Assembly: GCF_011045095.1 (NCBI RefSeq)
Contig: NZ_JAALDL010000004.1
Span: 293,079 to 357,078 of the forward strand
From: Grimontia sedimenti
Lineage (GTDB): Bacteria; Pseudomonadota; Gammaproteobacteria; Enterobacterales; Vibrionaceae
Length of the DNA: 64,000 bases
Direction of reading: 5' to 3'
In this document: piece by piece, positions 44,822-54,785 of the stretch
How the letters are laid out: each line of letters starts with the position of its first letter
How positions within the stretch are numbered: position 1 is the first letter of the stretch
Translations under genes and position numbers: made by a program
The notes under the pieces: generated by a model
Database searches by the model: none
What the model saw: only the letters and a program-made list of their open reading frames with translations
What the model was told of the DNA's origin: nothing

Positions 44822-46489
44822 ATGGCTGAGTACGTTTATACCATGTCGCGCGTTGGCAAAATCGTGCCACCGAAGCGTCAGATCCTGAAAGACATCTCTC
44901 TGTGCTTTTTCCCAGGTGCCAAAATCGGCGTATTGGGTCTAAACGGCGCAGGTAAATCCACCCTTCTACGCATCATGGCGGGTATCGATACCGATATCGA
45001 AGGTGAAGCGCGTGCACAACCTGGCATCAAAGTGGGTTACCTGCCTCAGGAACCAAAACTGGATGAAGACAAAACGGTTCGTGAAACTGTGGAAGAAGCA
45101 GTTTCTGACGTGGTTGATGCCCTGTCTCGTCTTGATGCTGTTTACGCCGCTTATGCAGAACCAGATGCAGATTTCGACGCGCTGGCAAAAGAGCAAGGCG
45201 AATTGGAAGCACTGATCCAGGCAAAAGACGGTCACAATCTTGACAACGCCCTTGAGCGCGCTGCGGATGCACTGCGTCTGCCAGAGTGGGATGCGAAGAT
45301 TAAGCATCTGTCTGGTGGTGAGCGCCGCCGTGTTGCTATCTGTCGCTTGTTGCTTGAGCGCCCAGACATGCTGCTGCTCGACGAACCAACGAACCACCTG
45401 GACGCAGAATCTGTGGGCTGGCTGGAACGCTTCCTGGTTGATTATAACGGCACTGTTGTGGCGATCACGCACGACCGTTACTTCCTCGACAACGCAGCGG
45501 GTTGGATTCTGGAACTTGACCGTGGTGAAGGTATTCCATGGGAAGGTAACTACACCTCATGGCTGGAGCAAAAAGACGCGCGTCTGCAACAAGAAGCGTC
45601 ATCTGAAAAAGCTCGCCAGAAAACCATCGAGAAAGAACTGGAGTGGGTTCGCCAGAATCCTAAAGGTCGTCAGGCAAAATCTAAAGCACGTATGGCGCGC
45701 TTTGAAGAGCTGAACACCACTGACTACCAACGCCGTAATGAGACCAACGAGCTGTTCATCCCACCGGGTCCACGCCTGGGTGACAAGGTTATCGAAGTGA
45801 ATAACCTGACCAAGTCGTTCGGTGACCGCGTTCTGATCGACGACCTGTCGTTCAGCGTGCCTAAAGGTGCGATTGTGGGCATCATCGGTGCCAACGGTGC
45901 AGGTAAATCTACTCTGTTCAAGATGCTGAGCGGCACCGAGCAGCCAGACAGCGGCTCTATCGAAATGGGTGAAACCGTACAACTGGCGTCTGTTGATCAG
46001 TTCCGTGACAGCATGGACGACAACAACACGGTTTATCAGGAAATCTCTGAAGGTGCAGAAATCATCCGCATCAATAACTTCGAGATCCCTGCCCGTGCTT
46101 ACTGTTCGCGCTTCAACTTCAAAGGCAGCGATCAGCAAAAACGTATCGGCGACTTGTCAGGTGGTGAGCGTAACCGTGTTCATCTTGCAAAACTGCTAAA
46201 AGCGGGCGGTAACGTACTGCTTCTCGATGAACCAACCAACGACCTGGACGTAGAAACCCTGCGTGCACTGGAAGAAGCGCTGCTCGAGTTCCCTGGCTGT
46301 GCCATGGTTATCTCTCACGACCGTTGGTTCCTTGACCGTATCGCGACGCACATCCTGGATTACCGTGATGAAGGTCAGGTGAACTTCTTCGAAGGTAACT
46401 ACGCGGAATACAGCGAGTGGCTGAAACAAACGCTGGGCGCAGCGGCAGCACAACCACACCGCATCAAATACAAGCGCGTGACCAAGTAA
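44822..46489 (+). CDS. ettA: energy-dependent translational throttle protein EttA (ABC-F)
   Basis: A 555-aa cytoplasmic ABC-F ATPase that binds the ribosomal E site and gates entry to elongation according to ADP/ATP ratio. Two ABC domains are present: Walker A GLNGAGKSTLL and GANGAGKSTLF, signatures LSGGERRRVA and LSGGERNRVH, and Walker B LLLDEPTNHLD and LLLDEPTNDLD. The EttA-specific start MAEYVYTMSRVGK and the interdomain linker rich in Lys/Glu are present. It is monocistronic with strong codon bias. Confidence 0.96.
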   Translation: MAEYVYTMSRVGKIVPPKRQILKDISLCFFPGAKIGVLGLNGAGKSTLLRIMAGIDTDIEGEARAQPGIKVGYLPQEPKLDEDKTVRETVEEAVSDVVDALSRLDAVYAAYAEPDADFDALAKEQGELEALIQAKDGHNLDNALERAADALRLPEWDAKIKHLSGGERRRVAICRLLLERPDMLLLDEPTNHLDAESVGWLERFLVDYNGTVVAITHDRYFLDNAAGWILELDRGEGIPWEGNYTSWLEQKDARLQQEASSEKARQKTIEKELEWVRQNPKGRQAKSKARMARFEELNTTDYQRRNETNELFIPPGPRLGDKVIEVNNLTKSFGDRVLIDDLSFSVPKGAIVGIIGANGAGKSTLFKMLSGTEQPDSGSIEMGETVQLASVDQFRDSMDDNNTVYQEISEGAEIIRINNFEIPARAYCSRFNFKGSDQQKRIGDLSGGERNRVHLAKLLKAGGNVLLLDEPTNDLDVETLRALEEALLEFPGCAMVISHDRWFLDRIATHILDYRDEGQVNFFEGNYAEYSEWLKQTLGAAAAQPHRIKYKRVTK

Positions 46490-46505
46490 TCACCGCTTGA
46501 TAGAG

Positions 46506-46534
46506 AAAGGGTCACGTCATGTGGCCCTTTTTTA
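46506..46534 (+). terminator. terminator of ettA
   Basis: An AAAGGGTCAC/GTGGCCCTTT stem around GTCAT is followed by TTT. Confidence 0.8.
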
Positions 46535-46665
46535 TGCGCAAAATCTGCCCGTTATTTATTGATTCATTTATAAGACGCGCAGAACATCACGGAGACGAAA
46601 CGTCGAAGTAGAGATATAACGCCGACTCTCCTACACTTGGTGTAAAAGGAATTGAGGACTTTTAG

Positions 46666-47037
46666 ATGGCAGAACGTCGTAAATTTTCCCGCGTGGTGTA
46701 CCGCACCCCTGCTACCATCACGCAAAATGGAAAAAGCTGGGAATCCAAAGTACTGGATCTGTCACTGAAAGGGGCATTGCTGGCAACGCCAGAGGACTGG
46801 GAAGCAGGTAATGAAGCAGACTATGATGTTCGCTTCTGCCTCCAGGATACTGACATTGAGTTAGACATGGATCTGAAACTGGTCCAGGAAAACAATGAGT
46901 ACCTGCGCTTTCAAATCGACCATATTGATATCGACAGCGCCAGCCACCTGAAACGTCTGGTCGAATTGAACGTCGGTAACGATGATTTGCTTCATCGTGA
47001 ATTAGCACAACTGACAGATCTGAAAGATACCGTATAA
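46666..47037 (+). CDS. PilZ domain protein
   Basis: A 123-aa single PilZ domain that should bind c-di-GMP: the arginine motif RRKFSR lies at residues 4-9 and DLSLKGALL further on. It may be a diffusible c-di-GMP receiver acting on motility or attachment, but no partner is encoded beside it; the next gene is an M23 peptidase 44 nt away. GAGGAC precedes the ATG. Confidence 0.88.
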   Translation: MAERRKFSRVVYRTPATITQNGKSWESKVLDLSLKGALLATPEDWEAGNEADYDVRFCLQDTDIELDMDLKLVQENNEYLRFQIDHIDIDSASHLKRLVELNVGNDDLLHRELAQLTDLKDTV

Positions 47038-47081
47038 TCGCGGTGATGAATTTAAGCGCATATACATGAAGTAGTAGTAAC

Positions 47082-48116
47082 ATGCCCCACAACATTCGAA
47101 TCGCCGTCTCCCATGCGAATGGATCACGTCACTATGTGCTCTCCCCTTCGCTAAAGAAAGTCCTGCTCACGCTGTTAGCCACCCTCATCGTTGGCATCTT
47201 CGCCAGCATCGCGACCATTTATTATCTGAACCACCGTTCAACCACCGCGGAAGTGACGCTCAAGAGCATGACAGAGCAAAGCTCTGAGCTTGTCGGTCAG
47301 CTTGAAGATCTCAAACAAAAACGCCAACAGCTAGAGCAACTGATCAACAACAAAGAAGAAGAATACGCCCAGATCATCGAAGACAAAGACAGCCAACTTA
47401 GCTATCTGACCCAGCGCGTTTCCACGGTTGAGGAAGTATTGGGGTTGGAAAAAGAAGGCGATGAGTCTTTGCCATTGGCTGAGCGACTGGATGTAGCGGC
47501 GATAAACTCTGCCGTGCGCGCCACCATGCTGCAACTCATTCCAAGCGGCAAACCGATTGAAAGCTACCGTCGATCGTCAGGCTATGGCTCGCGTACCCAC
47601 CCAGTGACTGGCAACAAGAAGTTCCACCTTGGTTTAGATTTAACTGCAGACATCGGCACACCGGTTTACGCACCCGCAGATGGCGTCGTGGAATACAAAC
47701 GCCCTAGCCGCAAGAAAGGCTACGGCAACATGCTGAAAATTGACCACGCCTTTGGCTTTATGACGCTGTATGCCCATCTCGATAAGTTCAACGTCAATAC
47801 CGGTCAGTTCGTCAAAAAAGGGGACTTGATTGGTTGGTCAGGTAACACGGGCTTGTCTACCGGCCCACACCTTCATTATGAAGTGCGATTCCTGGGCCGT
47901 GCGTTGAACCCGAAACGCTTTATTGCCTGGACACCGGATAACTTTGAGTTCCTTTTCAAAGAGGAAGACAAAGTGAACTGGGCGAACCTGGTCGAGATCG
48001 TTGAAAGCATGGTATCAACCCAAGTGCAGCTGGCGGCGGATGCCGTGGCGCAATCAGGTGCAGTCACTGCGAAAAGCGAGAATGACACTCCAGTGACCAT
48101 TGCAGCCACGGATTAA
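47082..48116 (+). CDS. M23 family metallopeptidase (membrane-anchored, LytM domain)
   Basis: A 344-aa bitopic inner-membrane protein: a short cytoplasmic N-terminus, TM at about 23-45, a periplasmic coiled coil (about 50-110) and a C-terminal LytM domain. Zinc ligands appear intact (HLGLDLTADIGTPV, then HLHYE), so it should be an active peptidoglycan endopeptidase rather than an EnvC-like activator. Coiled coil plus LytM resembles vibrio ShyA/MepM-type enzymes in outline. It may be co-transcribed with the upstream PilZ gene. Confidence 0.88.
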   Translation: MPHNIRIAVSHANGSRHYVLSPSLKKVLLTLLATLIVGIFASIATIYYLNHRSTTAEVTLKSMTEQSSELVGQLEDLKQKRQQLEQLINNKEEEYAQIIEDKDSQLSYLTQRVSTVEEVLGLEKEGDESLPLAERLDVAAINSAVRATMLQLIPSGKPIESYRRSSGYGSRTHPVTGNKKFHLGLDLTADIGTPVYAPADGVVEYKRPSRKKGYGNMLKIDHAFGFMTLYAHLDKFNVNTGQFVKKGDLIGWSGNTGLSTGPHLHYEVRFLGRALNPKRFIAWTPDNFEFLFKEEDKVNWANLVEIVESMVSTQVQLAADAVAQSGAVTAKSENDTPVTIAATD

Positions 48117-48140
48117 TCTTCGCCAGTCATGCTGAGACGT

Positions 48141-48174
48141 AAAAAAAGGCGCCACGTCAATCGGGCGCCTTTTT
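48141..48174. terminator. bidirectional terminator between the M23 peptidase and radA
   Basis: An AAAAGGCGCC/GGCGCCTTTT stem has an A-run before and a T-run after it. It lies between the converging stop codons. Confidence 0.88.
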
Positions 48175-48198
48175 CAATGGTGTTAAGGTCTGTAACCG

Positions 48199-49578
48199 TT
48201 AATCCATTTCATCCAACACAGTCAGCACTTCGGAAAGCTTATTCACCCCATACACCTTCATGCCTGGGATTTCTTTTTTAGGCGCATTGGCCATTGGCAC
48301 AACAGCGCGTTTAAAGCCATGCTTGAACGCTTCTGACAAACGCTCTTGACCGCTTGGGACTGGGCGGATTTCACCGGCAAGACCGACTTCACCGAACACC
48401 ACTAAATCGCGCGGCAATGGGCGATCACGGAAGCTGGAAATCAATGCCAGCAGCAAGGCGAGGTCTGCACTGGTTTCCGTGACTTTCACGCCACCCACTA
48501 CGTTGACGAACACATCCTGATCCGACATTTGCAGGCCGCCATGTTTGTGCAAAACAGCCAGCAGCAACGCCAAGCGGTTTTGCTCAAGGCCGACGGCAAC
48601 ACGTCGCGGATTGGCCAGTTGACTGTAATCTACCAACGCCTGTAACTCGACAAGCAGTGGACGCGTGCCTTCCCATAACACCATCACTGAACTACCGGAT
48701 GTCGCTTCCTCGCCACGTGACAGAAAAATCGCCGAAGGGTTACTGACTTCACGCAGTCCCTGCCCTGTCATCGCAAACACACCCAATTCATTCACCGCAC
48801 CAAAGCGGTTTTTATGGCTGCGAAGAGTACGGAAACGGCTGTCGCTGGAACCATCAAGCAACACGGAGCAGTCGATACAGTGTTCAAGCACCTTCGGCCC
48901 AGCGAGCGTGCCATCTTTGGTGACATGACCGACCATAAATATCGCCACGTTATGCTGCTTAGCATAACGGGTCAGAGCGGCAGCAGACTCACGCACCTGC
49001 GCGACACTGCCCGGCGCAGAGGCAATATCTGCACAGTGCATGACCTGAATCGAGTCGATAACCATGATTTTCGGCTGCTCTGTACGGGCAATCGAGCAAA
49101 TGGTTTCAACGTTAGTTTCAGACAGCATTTTGAGGTTGTCTTTCGGCAGACCCAAGCGCTCGGCGCGCATTGCCACCTGCTGGAGCGACTCTTCACCAGT
49201 GACATACAGCGTTGGCATTTGGCTTGCCAGCCAACACATAGTTTGCAGAAGAAGTGTACTTTTACCTGCCCCTGGGTTACCGCCAATCAGGATCGCCGCA
49301 CCCGGCACAATACCGCCACCCAGTACGCGGTCGAGTTCTTTAAAACCACTGGTAAAGCGTGGCACTTCCTGAAGATCGATAGCAGAGAGCGTCTGAACTT
49401 TGGCTTCGGTTGCGCCCGCATAGCCCGCATATTTCTCAGTGCGCGCCACCGTTGGAGAGGCAGCCAAACGTACTTCAGTGATGGTGTTCCACGACCCACA
49501 GGCAGTGCATTGTCCCTGCCAGCGCGGATAGTCTGCGCCACAGTCGTTACACACATAAGCACGTTTTGTTTTCGCCAT
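48199..49578 (-). CDS. radA: DNA repair protein RadA
   Basis: A 459-aa RecA-like branch-migration helicase acting in recombination. The N-terminal zinc finger is C10-x2-C13 and C24-x2-C27. Walker A is GGNPGAGKST, the RadA-specific KNRFG motif is SHKNRFGAVNELG, and a Lon-like C-terminal domain follows. ATG 49578 is preceded by GGAG; the frame is open upstream but the family start is here. It is divergent from the double-PilZ gene, an arrangement conserved in vibrios. Confidence 0.95.
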   Translation of the reverse strand: MAKTKRAYVCNDCGADYPRWQGQCTACGSWNTITEVRLAASPTVARTEKYAGYAGATEAKVQTLSAIDLQEVPRFTSGFKELDRVLGGGIVPGAAILIGGNPGAGKSTLLLQTMCWLASQMPTLYVTGEESLQQVAMRAERLGLPKDNLKMLSETNVETICSIARTEQPKIMVIDSIQVMHCADIASAPGSVAQVRESAAALTRYAKQHNVAIFMVGHVTKDGTLAGPKVLEHCIDCSVLLDGSSDSRFRTLRSHKNRFGAVNELGVFAMTGQGLREVSNPSAIFLSRGEEATSGSSVMVLWEGTRPLLVELQALVDYSQLANPRRVAVGLEQNRLALLLAVLHKHGGLQMSDQDVFVNVVGGVKVTETSADLALLLALISSFRDRPLPRDLVVFGEVGLAGEIRPVPSGQERLSEAFKHGFKRAVVPMANAPKKEIPGMKVYGVNKLSEVLTVLDEMD

Positions 49579-49685
49579 GATTGCTCCTGTTACCAATGCT
49601 TACATGTCTTGCATGCAAGTCTGCGCATAAGTTCACGCCAAGATCGGGAAAAAAGGTAAACTATCGACACTTATGGCCGATACAG

Positions 49686-52063
49686 ATGTTGTCATCTAAT
49701 TTCAGGATTCTACCAGACTTTATCGAGATGAAGGACCACGACAAGGCGCTGTTTGATCAGCTACTCCCCCTGTATGAGCAAGATGCATTTGATGCAGTAC
49801 TGGCGGAGCTTACCCCCAATGAGAACGCTTCCGAACGGTTAATTACCAAGATGGAAGTGCGACGCCTCATGTCTCCTTGCAGCAAACCCGTGGACCTACG
49901 CGGAAAAGTGGTTGGCGAGTGTCGCCGTTATTTTCTGCACGAAGTGAATCACTGGATGGACGATGTTGCCATCAATCTGTATCACCGCCGCGTCGACATC
50001 TATCAAGGCCGGATGACAGTCGGGCTTTGGGAAGAGTTACACAATACGCCAAACAGTTACCGTGTTTTGCAGCGACAAGGCGATGTGCGGGCAACAGAGT
50101 CTCTGGACACAGTTGATGCAGTGCCGCTGCGTTTTGGCCACTACCTGTCGAGAAGTGAAAACCGCATTCAGCTCTCTAGTCGCATTCAGGCTTTTCTGCC
50201 CGATGGCACGGAAGTGAATGGCTCGACCATTGATATTTCCAATTCAGGCATGCAGATCAAATTACCTTCATCGTTCCATTATGAAACGGGATCGACATTG
50301 GTGATTTATTTCCCTCAATTGGGGGATGAGTGCCAGCTGGCAGAGCTTTTCAGCGGCTTGAACTATCGAGTGGTCGGAAAGGAACTTAACCTCAACGGCG
50401 ACAACTTCCAGCGCCTGCGCCTTCGTTTGATGAGCAGCACCGATGTCATCAAAGACGCCATTGAGATTAAGTCCCAAACTGACGATCTGGACTCCCGCCA
50501 GGAAAATGAGGACAAATTCCTGACCACCCGCTCCCGCGCCTATGAACAGGTATTCCTTGAGCAGACACCGTCACTGCCACTGTTTTTCTGTGGCAACAGG
50601 CTGAGATACAGCCTTTTGACCGAACAAAACCGCGAGCTTTGGGATTACTGGCATGACGAACGCAATCAGCCGGTGATCGACAAGTTGTTCTCGGAAAAGC
50701 GTTTACAGTATCTGGCACTTGAAGGGCTGACCAACAGCGAAACCCTGGTGTATTGCTTTAACCATCAGCACGGTGAAAAAACCTACTTCTTCTCTGCCTG
50801 TCCGACAGAATTGGACGCAGAGCTTCGTCACCTGTTCTGGCATGTCGGCAGTTCACGCCCATCCTGGCGTGTGCTTCGCGTCACCATGGCTAAAATCAGT
50901 GAAGAAGACGCCCGAAGGTTGCAGGAAGTGTCACCAGCCTACATCCAACAAATTGATGAGCTGACCCATATTGCGACGATTCAGGATTTGACCTTGTCCC
51001 AGGTCAGCAGTGATTTCCGGATTCCAATCAAGCCCAAGCACCCGGTGAAACAGCTCAACCGTTTCGCGCACTTGCGTGACCCTATTCTACCGGTTGAAGC
51101 AGTCCCTTCTGTGCTGGCACCGCAACGCAAAGAGCCGCGCTACCAGCACAGAACCAAACCACCTTGGTGCACCATTTAACCGGTGAATTGCAGGGCCAGA
51201 CCATCGACTTTTCAACCCAAGGTCTGAACGTGGTGCTGAGCAAACCCTTTACCGGTAGTAAACAGCAGGAAGTATCGGTCACTTTTACTGATCTGAAACG
51301 GGTCGATCCGAACGCACCTCTCGGTAACGTGCCTTACAAAGTGGTACAGATCAGTGAAGACAGAACCAACATCAAGCTGGCACTGTTAAAAGACAGACAC
51401 AGCAAGCACCGGAGTCATTACCTGCAGCGATTGATTGAGCACAACCAGCATAAGCTTCTGCTCGACAGCGAGAAACTGCCGGACGCACCGCTGCTTCATG
51501 CCATGCATCAAATGCTGCTAACACGGTTATCTGCCACGCCTTACTTTATTGTTCGCCGTGGGGAAACGCTTCAGGTGTCTGCCATTGGTGCGAACTTCCC
51601 GGGTAATGAACTCAGTCGTCTGCTTCAGAAAAATGCTGGTTCGGGCATGATGTCGCTCCGCTCAGTCATTGGTGAGCACCTGTCGAAATACGTAAGCCCA
51701 GTGACGCGCCTGCGCAACCGGGAAGAGCAGGTTCGTCATGAGTTCTATATTTCGGCGACCTTCTCAGACGGTGCCATTATCGATGTCACATCGCGCCCAC
51801 TGGAAAGCTTTAGCTCTCCCGAAGAGCGCAAAATGTTCATTACACAGGCACGTAAGCGTGGGAAGTTTTTTGCGGTCAGAAACTGGCTACAACCATTGGA
51901 TGATGGCAATCAGTGGCTGCCACCAGAAACGCTGGCACCTTTGGTCTCTCTGTCTACACAACGGGCAAGACAGCTTGAAATGGAATTCACTGACCTCTGT
52001 GCTTATGGAGAAATGAGTGACATTACCGACGAAGTGCTAAGACGTTTGGAAATCGGCGGTTAA
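49686..52063 (+). pseudogene. two-PilZ-domain c-di-GMP receptor, one apparent frameshift
   Basis: Reading from ATG 49686, an N-terminal region (about 1-150) is followed by a first PilZ domain (RSENR, then DISNSGMQI). A second PilZ domain begins RKEPRYQHRTK and breaks there: the frame stops at 51179, and the sequence continues one frame over as TLVHHLTGELQGQTIDFSTQGLNV to 52063. One extra A in the 51156-51158 run restores a single protein of about 792 aa. The break falls between the Arg motif and the DFSTQG motif. By position between radA and serB it corresponds to V. cholerae PlzC (VC2344). A missing base call is as likely as a true lesion. Confidence 0.8.
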
Positions 52064-52079
52064 ACTTATACCACCAAAT

Positions 52080-52110
52080 AAAAAGGGATGTCAGTCGACA
52101 TCCCTTTCTT
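52080..52110. terminator. bidirectional terminator between the PilZ gene and serB
   Basis: An AAAAGGGATGTC/GACATCCCTTT stem with an AGTC loop lies between converging stops. Confidence 0.88.
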
Positions 52111-52129
52111 GTTTCAGCCTCTATACACC

Positions 52130-53095
52130 TTACCAACTCAGTCTTTGCGGGAGCAAAGAGGCAGAGAGCACACAAAGTACGCCCCCTAAATCCGCGTGAC
52201 GAACAGCCACCTGCGCCGCTTGCTGCACTTTCGGTTTAGCGTGATAAGCAATGCCCAGCCCAGCGGCAGACATCATGACCAAATCGTTGGCGCCGTCACC
52301 CACCGCCAGTGTGTTCGCCGGCATCAGTTCATAGCGGTCTGCCAGATCGCGAAGAATGTCGGCTTTGCGCTGTGCATCCACCACTGAGCCCGCCACTTCA
52401 CCGGTCAGCTTGCCGTTTTCAATCACCAGTTGGTTTGACTCAGCATAGGCCAGTGACAAGTCTTCTTTCAGCTTGTCCGAGAACCAGGTAAAGCCACCTG
52501 ATGCAATCGCGACTTTCCAGCCACGCGCCTGCAAAGAGGCCGTCAGTTGCTTCATGCCCGGCATGTAAGGAATGTTATCGCGTACTTGCTCAAGCACAGA
52601 CACATCCGTGCCTTTCAGCGTCGCAACACGTTGGCGAAGGCTAGCTTCAAAGTCGAGTTCGCCGCGCATGGCACGTTCCGTCACTTCTGCTACCTGCTCG
52701 CCGACGCCTGCCAGCTTGGCAATTTCATCAATGCACTCAATCTGAATAGCCGTTGAGTCCATATCGAACAGTGCCAATCCCGGCTCATAAAGATTTGGAA
52801 TGTTTTCAAGTGACGCGCAGTCCAGCGCCAGTGCATCGCACAGTTGTACGACCTCTGGAGTGAGTTCTCCACGCATCAGCAACACTTCGTAAGGGCCAAC
52901 AGTCCAACCTGTCAGCGGGAATACTGGCTCACCGAGCAGAAAGGAAAGGTCATCCAAAGAACCCGGGCTGATATGAAGCCCATAAAGAATCCACCCTGCC
53001 TGACGGCAATCTGACGGACGAAAATCTCGGATAGAAGGGAAACGGTTGAGCAGCTTTACGTGTTTTTTGATCGGATAGGCTGAAAATGCATCCAT
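52130..53095 (-). CDS. serB: phosphoserine phosphatase
   Basis: A 321-aa HAD-superfamily enzyme, last step of serine biosynthesis. The nucleophile motif FDMDSTAIQIECIDEIAKLAG, motif II (Ser in IASGGFT) and motif III/IV (Lys in AQRKAD; VGDGANDLVMM) are complete. An N-terminal extension of about 100 residues is typical of gamma-proteobacterial SerB. It is divergent from the ytjB gene. Confidence 0.94.
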   Translation of the reverse strand: MDAFSAYPIKKHVKLLNRFPSIRDFRPSDCRQAGWILYGLHISPGSLDDLSFLLGEPVFPLTGWTVGPYEVLLMRGELTPEVVQLCDALALDCASLENIPNLYEPGLALFDMDSTAIQIECIDEIAKLAGVGEQVAEVTERAMRGELDFEASLRQRVATLKGTDVSVLEQVRDNIPYMPGMKQLTASLQARGWKVAIASGGFTWFSDKLKEDLSLAYAESNQLVIENGKLTGEVAGSVVDAQRKADILRDLADRYELMPANTLAVGDGANDLVMMSAAGLGIAYHAKPKVQQAAQVAVRHADLGGVLCVLSASLLPQRLSW

Positions 53096-53253
53096 TGCAT
53101 AAATTCCTTTTGGTCAGTTGCCTTTACTATATCAAAGAGTGCTTGAGATCACAGCACGGCGGTTGCTTGCTTTTTTCCAGCCAGAACAGCAAACTGAGAT
53201 AGCGCTGATTTGTTGCGACTTCGTCTTGGAAGGCGCCTTAGCTTGGACAGCTT

Positions 53254-53862
53254 ATGCTTCAAATAAATAAAAAACGCCTTAAAAGGCTCTGGCAGTTTAT
53301 TGTGGTTGTCGCCTGCTTCTCCACAATAATGATGCTGTTTATGTACAGCAATCAATTAAATAACCGCAATTACAAAATGCTTTTTGACCAGACAGAATCC
53401 CTGTCCCGCGTCATACTCCGCCAAGCGGCGGCCAGTGCTCACACGGCACTGGCAAGCGATGATATGGATGCGGTTCAGCAGTTGGTGAACAACTTGCAAA
53501 ATGAAGACCTGATTCTGGATGCTGCGGTCTATGATGTGAAAGGCAATCTGGTGGCAAGCTCACTCGGGGCGATGCCACTGGAGCAGCTAACAGGGCTCAA
53601 TACCCCGCTTTCCGTGGCCAGTATTGGTCGCCAGCAGCTGGTTGAGCCCATTGCCGACGATGGCAATATTTCCGGCTTTGTGCGGATCACGCTGGAGCAT
53701 GGTGAAGTGATAAAAGCCGCTTCCAACCGGCTTGAACAAAGCATCAACCTGGTACGCGCCATGATCCTGGTCGCGATTGCCACAGGTGCCTTGCTGATCT
53801 TTACGTTCGCCAACCGCCGGGATTTATGGCGTTCAACATTTCTGTTAAAGAGTAACGACTAG
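53254..53862 (+). CDS. AhpA/YtjB family membrane protein
   Basis: A 202-aa protein with two transmembrane segments (about 12-32 and 165-185) flanking a periplasmic domain (LSRVILRQAAASAHTALASDD) like that of E. coli YtjB (SMP). Placement between serB and deoD is conserved. The function is not defined; the layout resembles the sensor half of a chemoreceptor without its signalling part. The ribosome binding site is weak. Confidence 0.85.
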   Translation: MLQINKKRLKRLWQFIVVVACFSTIMMLFMYSNQLNNRNYKMLFDQTESLSRVILRQAAASAHTALASDDMDAVQQLVNNLQNEDLILDAAVYDVKGNLVASSLGAMPLEQLTGLNTPLSVASIGRQQLVEPIADDGNISGFVRITLEHGEVIKAASNRLEQSINLVRAMILVAIATGALLIFTFANRRDLWRSTFLLKSND

Positions 53863-53911
53863 CAGAGAGAAGAGCGAACCTAGGTTCTTAAGAGAACTTT
53901 CCCCAGAACGC

Positions 53912-53939
53912 AAAAAGGATGGCCTAAGCCATCCTTTTT
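53912..53939. terminator. bidirectional terminator between ytjB and deoD
   Basis: An AAAAAGGATGGC/GCCATCCTTTTT stem has A- and T-runs on its sides. Confidence 0.88.
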
Positions 53940-53961
53940 CATCTTGGTCTGTCAGCAGAAC

Positions 53962-54687
53962 TTACGCTTCTTCCGCGTCGCCCAGCAGTACAGATTCCAG
54001 TGCGATTTCAATCATTTCGTTGAACGTGGTTTGACGCTCGTCAGAAGTGGTTTGCTCGCCAGTCTTAATGTGGTCAGACACAGTACAGATAGTCAGTGCT
54101 TTCGCGCCGAATTCTGCTGCTACACCGTAGATACCCGCGGCTTCCATTTCCACACCCAGGATGCCGTACTTCGCCATGGTGTCGAAGAAATCTGGTTCTG
54201 GAGAATAGAAAAGGTCAGCAGAGAAGATGTTACCTACACGTACGTTGATGCCTTTTGCTTTCGCTGCATCAACCGCGTTACGGGTCATCTCGAAGTCTGC
54301 AATCGCTGCGAAGTCGTGGCCGTTGAAACGGGTACGGTTGATTTTCGCATCAGTAGACGCGCCAACACCGATGATAACTTCACGCAGTTTTACGTCTTCA
54401 CGCACTGCACCACAGCTACCTACACGGATGATTTTCTTCACGCCGAAGTCTTTGATCAGCTCAGTCGCGTAGATTGAGCATGATGGGATACCCATACCGT
54501 GGCCCATAACAGAGATCTTGCGGCCTTTGTAAGTACCGGTGAAACCGAACATGTTGCGAACATCACAAACTTGCTTAACGTCTTCCAGGAAGGTTTCTGC
54601 AATGTATTTAGCACGCAGCGGGTCGCCCGGCATCAGAACTACATCTGCAAAATCACCCATTTCGGCATTGATATGTGGAGTTGCCAT
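53962..54687 (-). CDS. deoD: purine-nucleoside phosphorylase DeoD
   Basis: A 241-aa hexameric phosphorylase that splits purine (deoxy)nucleosides to base and (deoxy)ribose-1-phosphate. The start [20 protein letters not shown], the phosphate-binding RVGSCG and the GVEMEAAG nucleoside site with the later catalytic Asp (CTVSDH) are present. It is last in the deo operon (deoC-deoA-deoB-deoD), 98 nt after deoB, and has its own AGGAAA site. Confidence 0.96.
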   Translation of the reverse strand: MATPHINAEMGDFADVVLMPGDPLRAKYIAETFLEDVKQVCDVRNMFGFTGTYKGRKISVMGHGMGIPSCSIYATELIKDFGVKKIIRVGSCGAVREDVKLREVIIGVGASTDAKINRTRFNGHDFAAIADFEMTRNAVDAAKAKGINVRVGNIFSADLFYSPEPDFFDTMAKYGILGVEMEAAGIYGVAAEFGAKALTICTVSDHIKTGEQTTSDERQTTFNEMIEIALESVLLGDAEEA

Positions 54688-54785
54688 TTTCTATTTCCTT
54701 TTGATCAAATTTCGGCGTCAACCGATGCTAATCGGGTCGCAGCACTCGCTGATAGTCTGCGCTGCGACCGGAATTTAGTGTGGAA

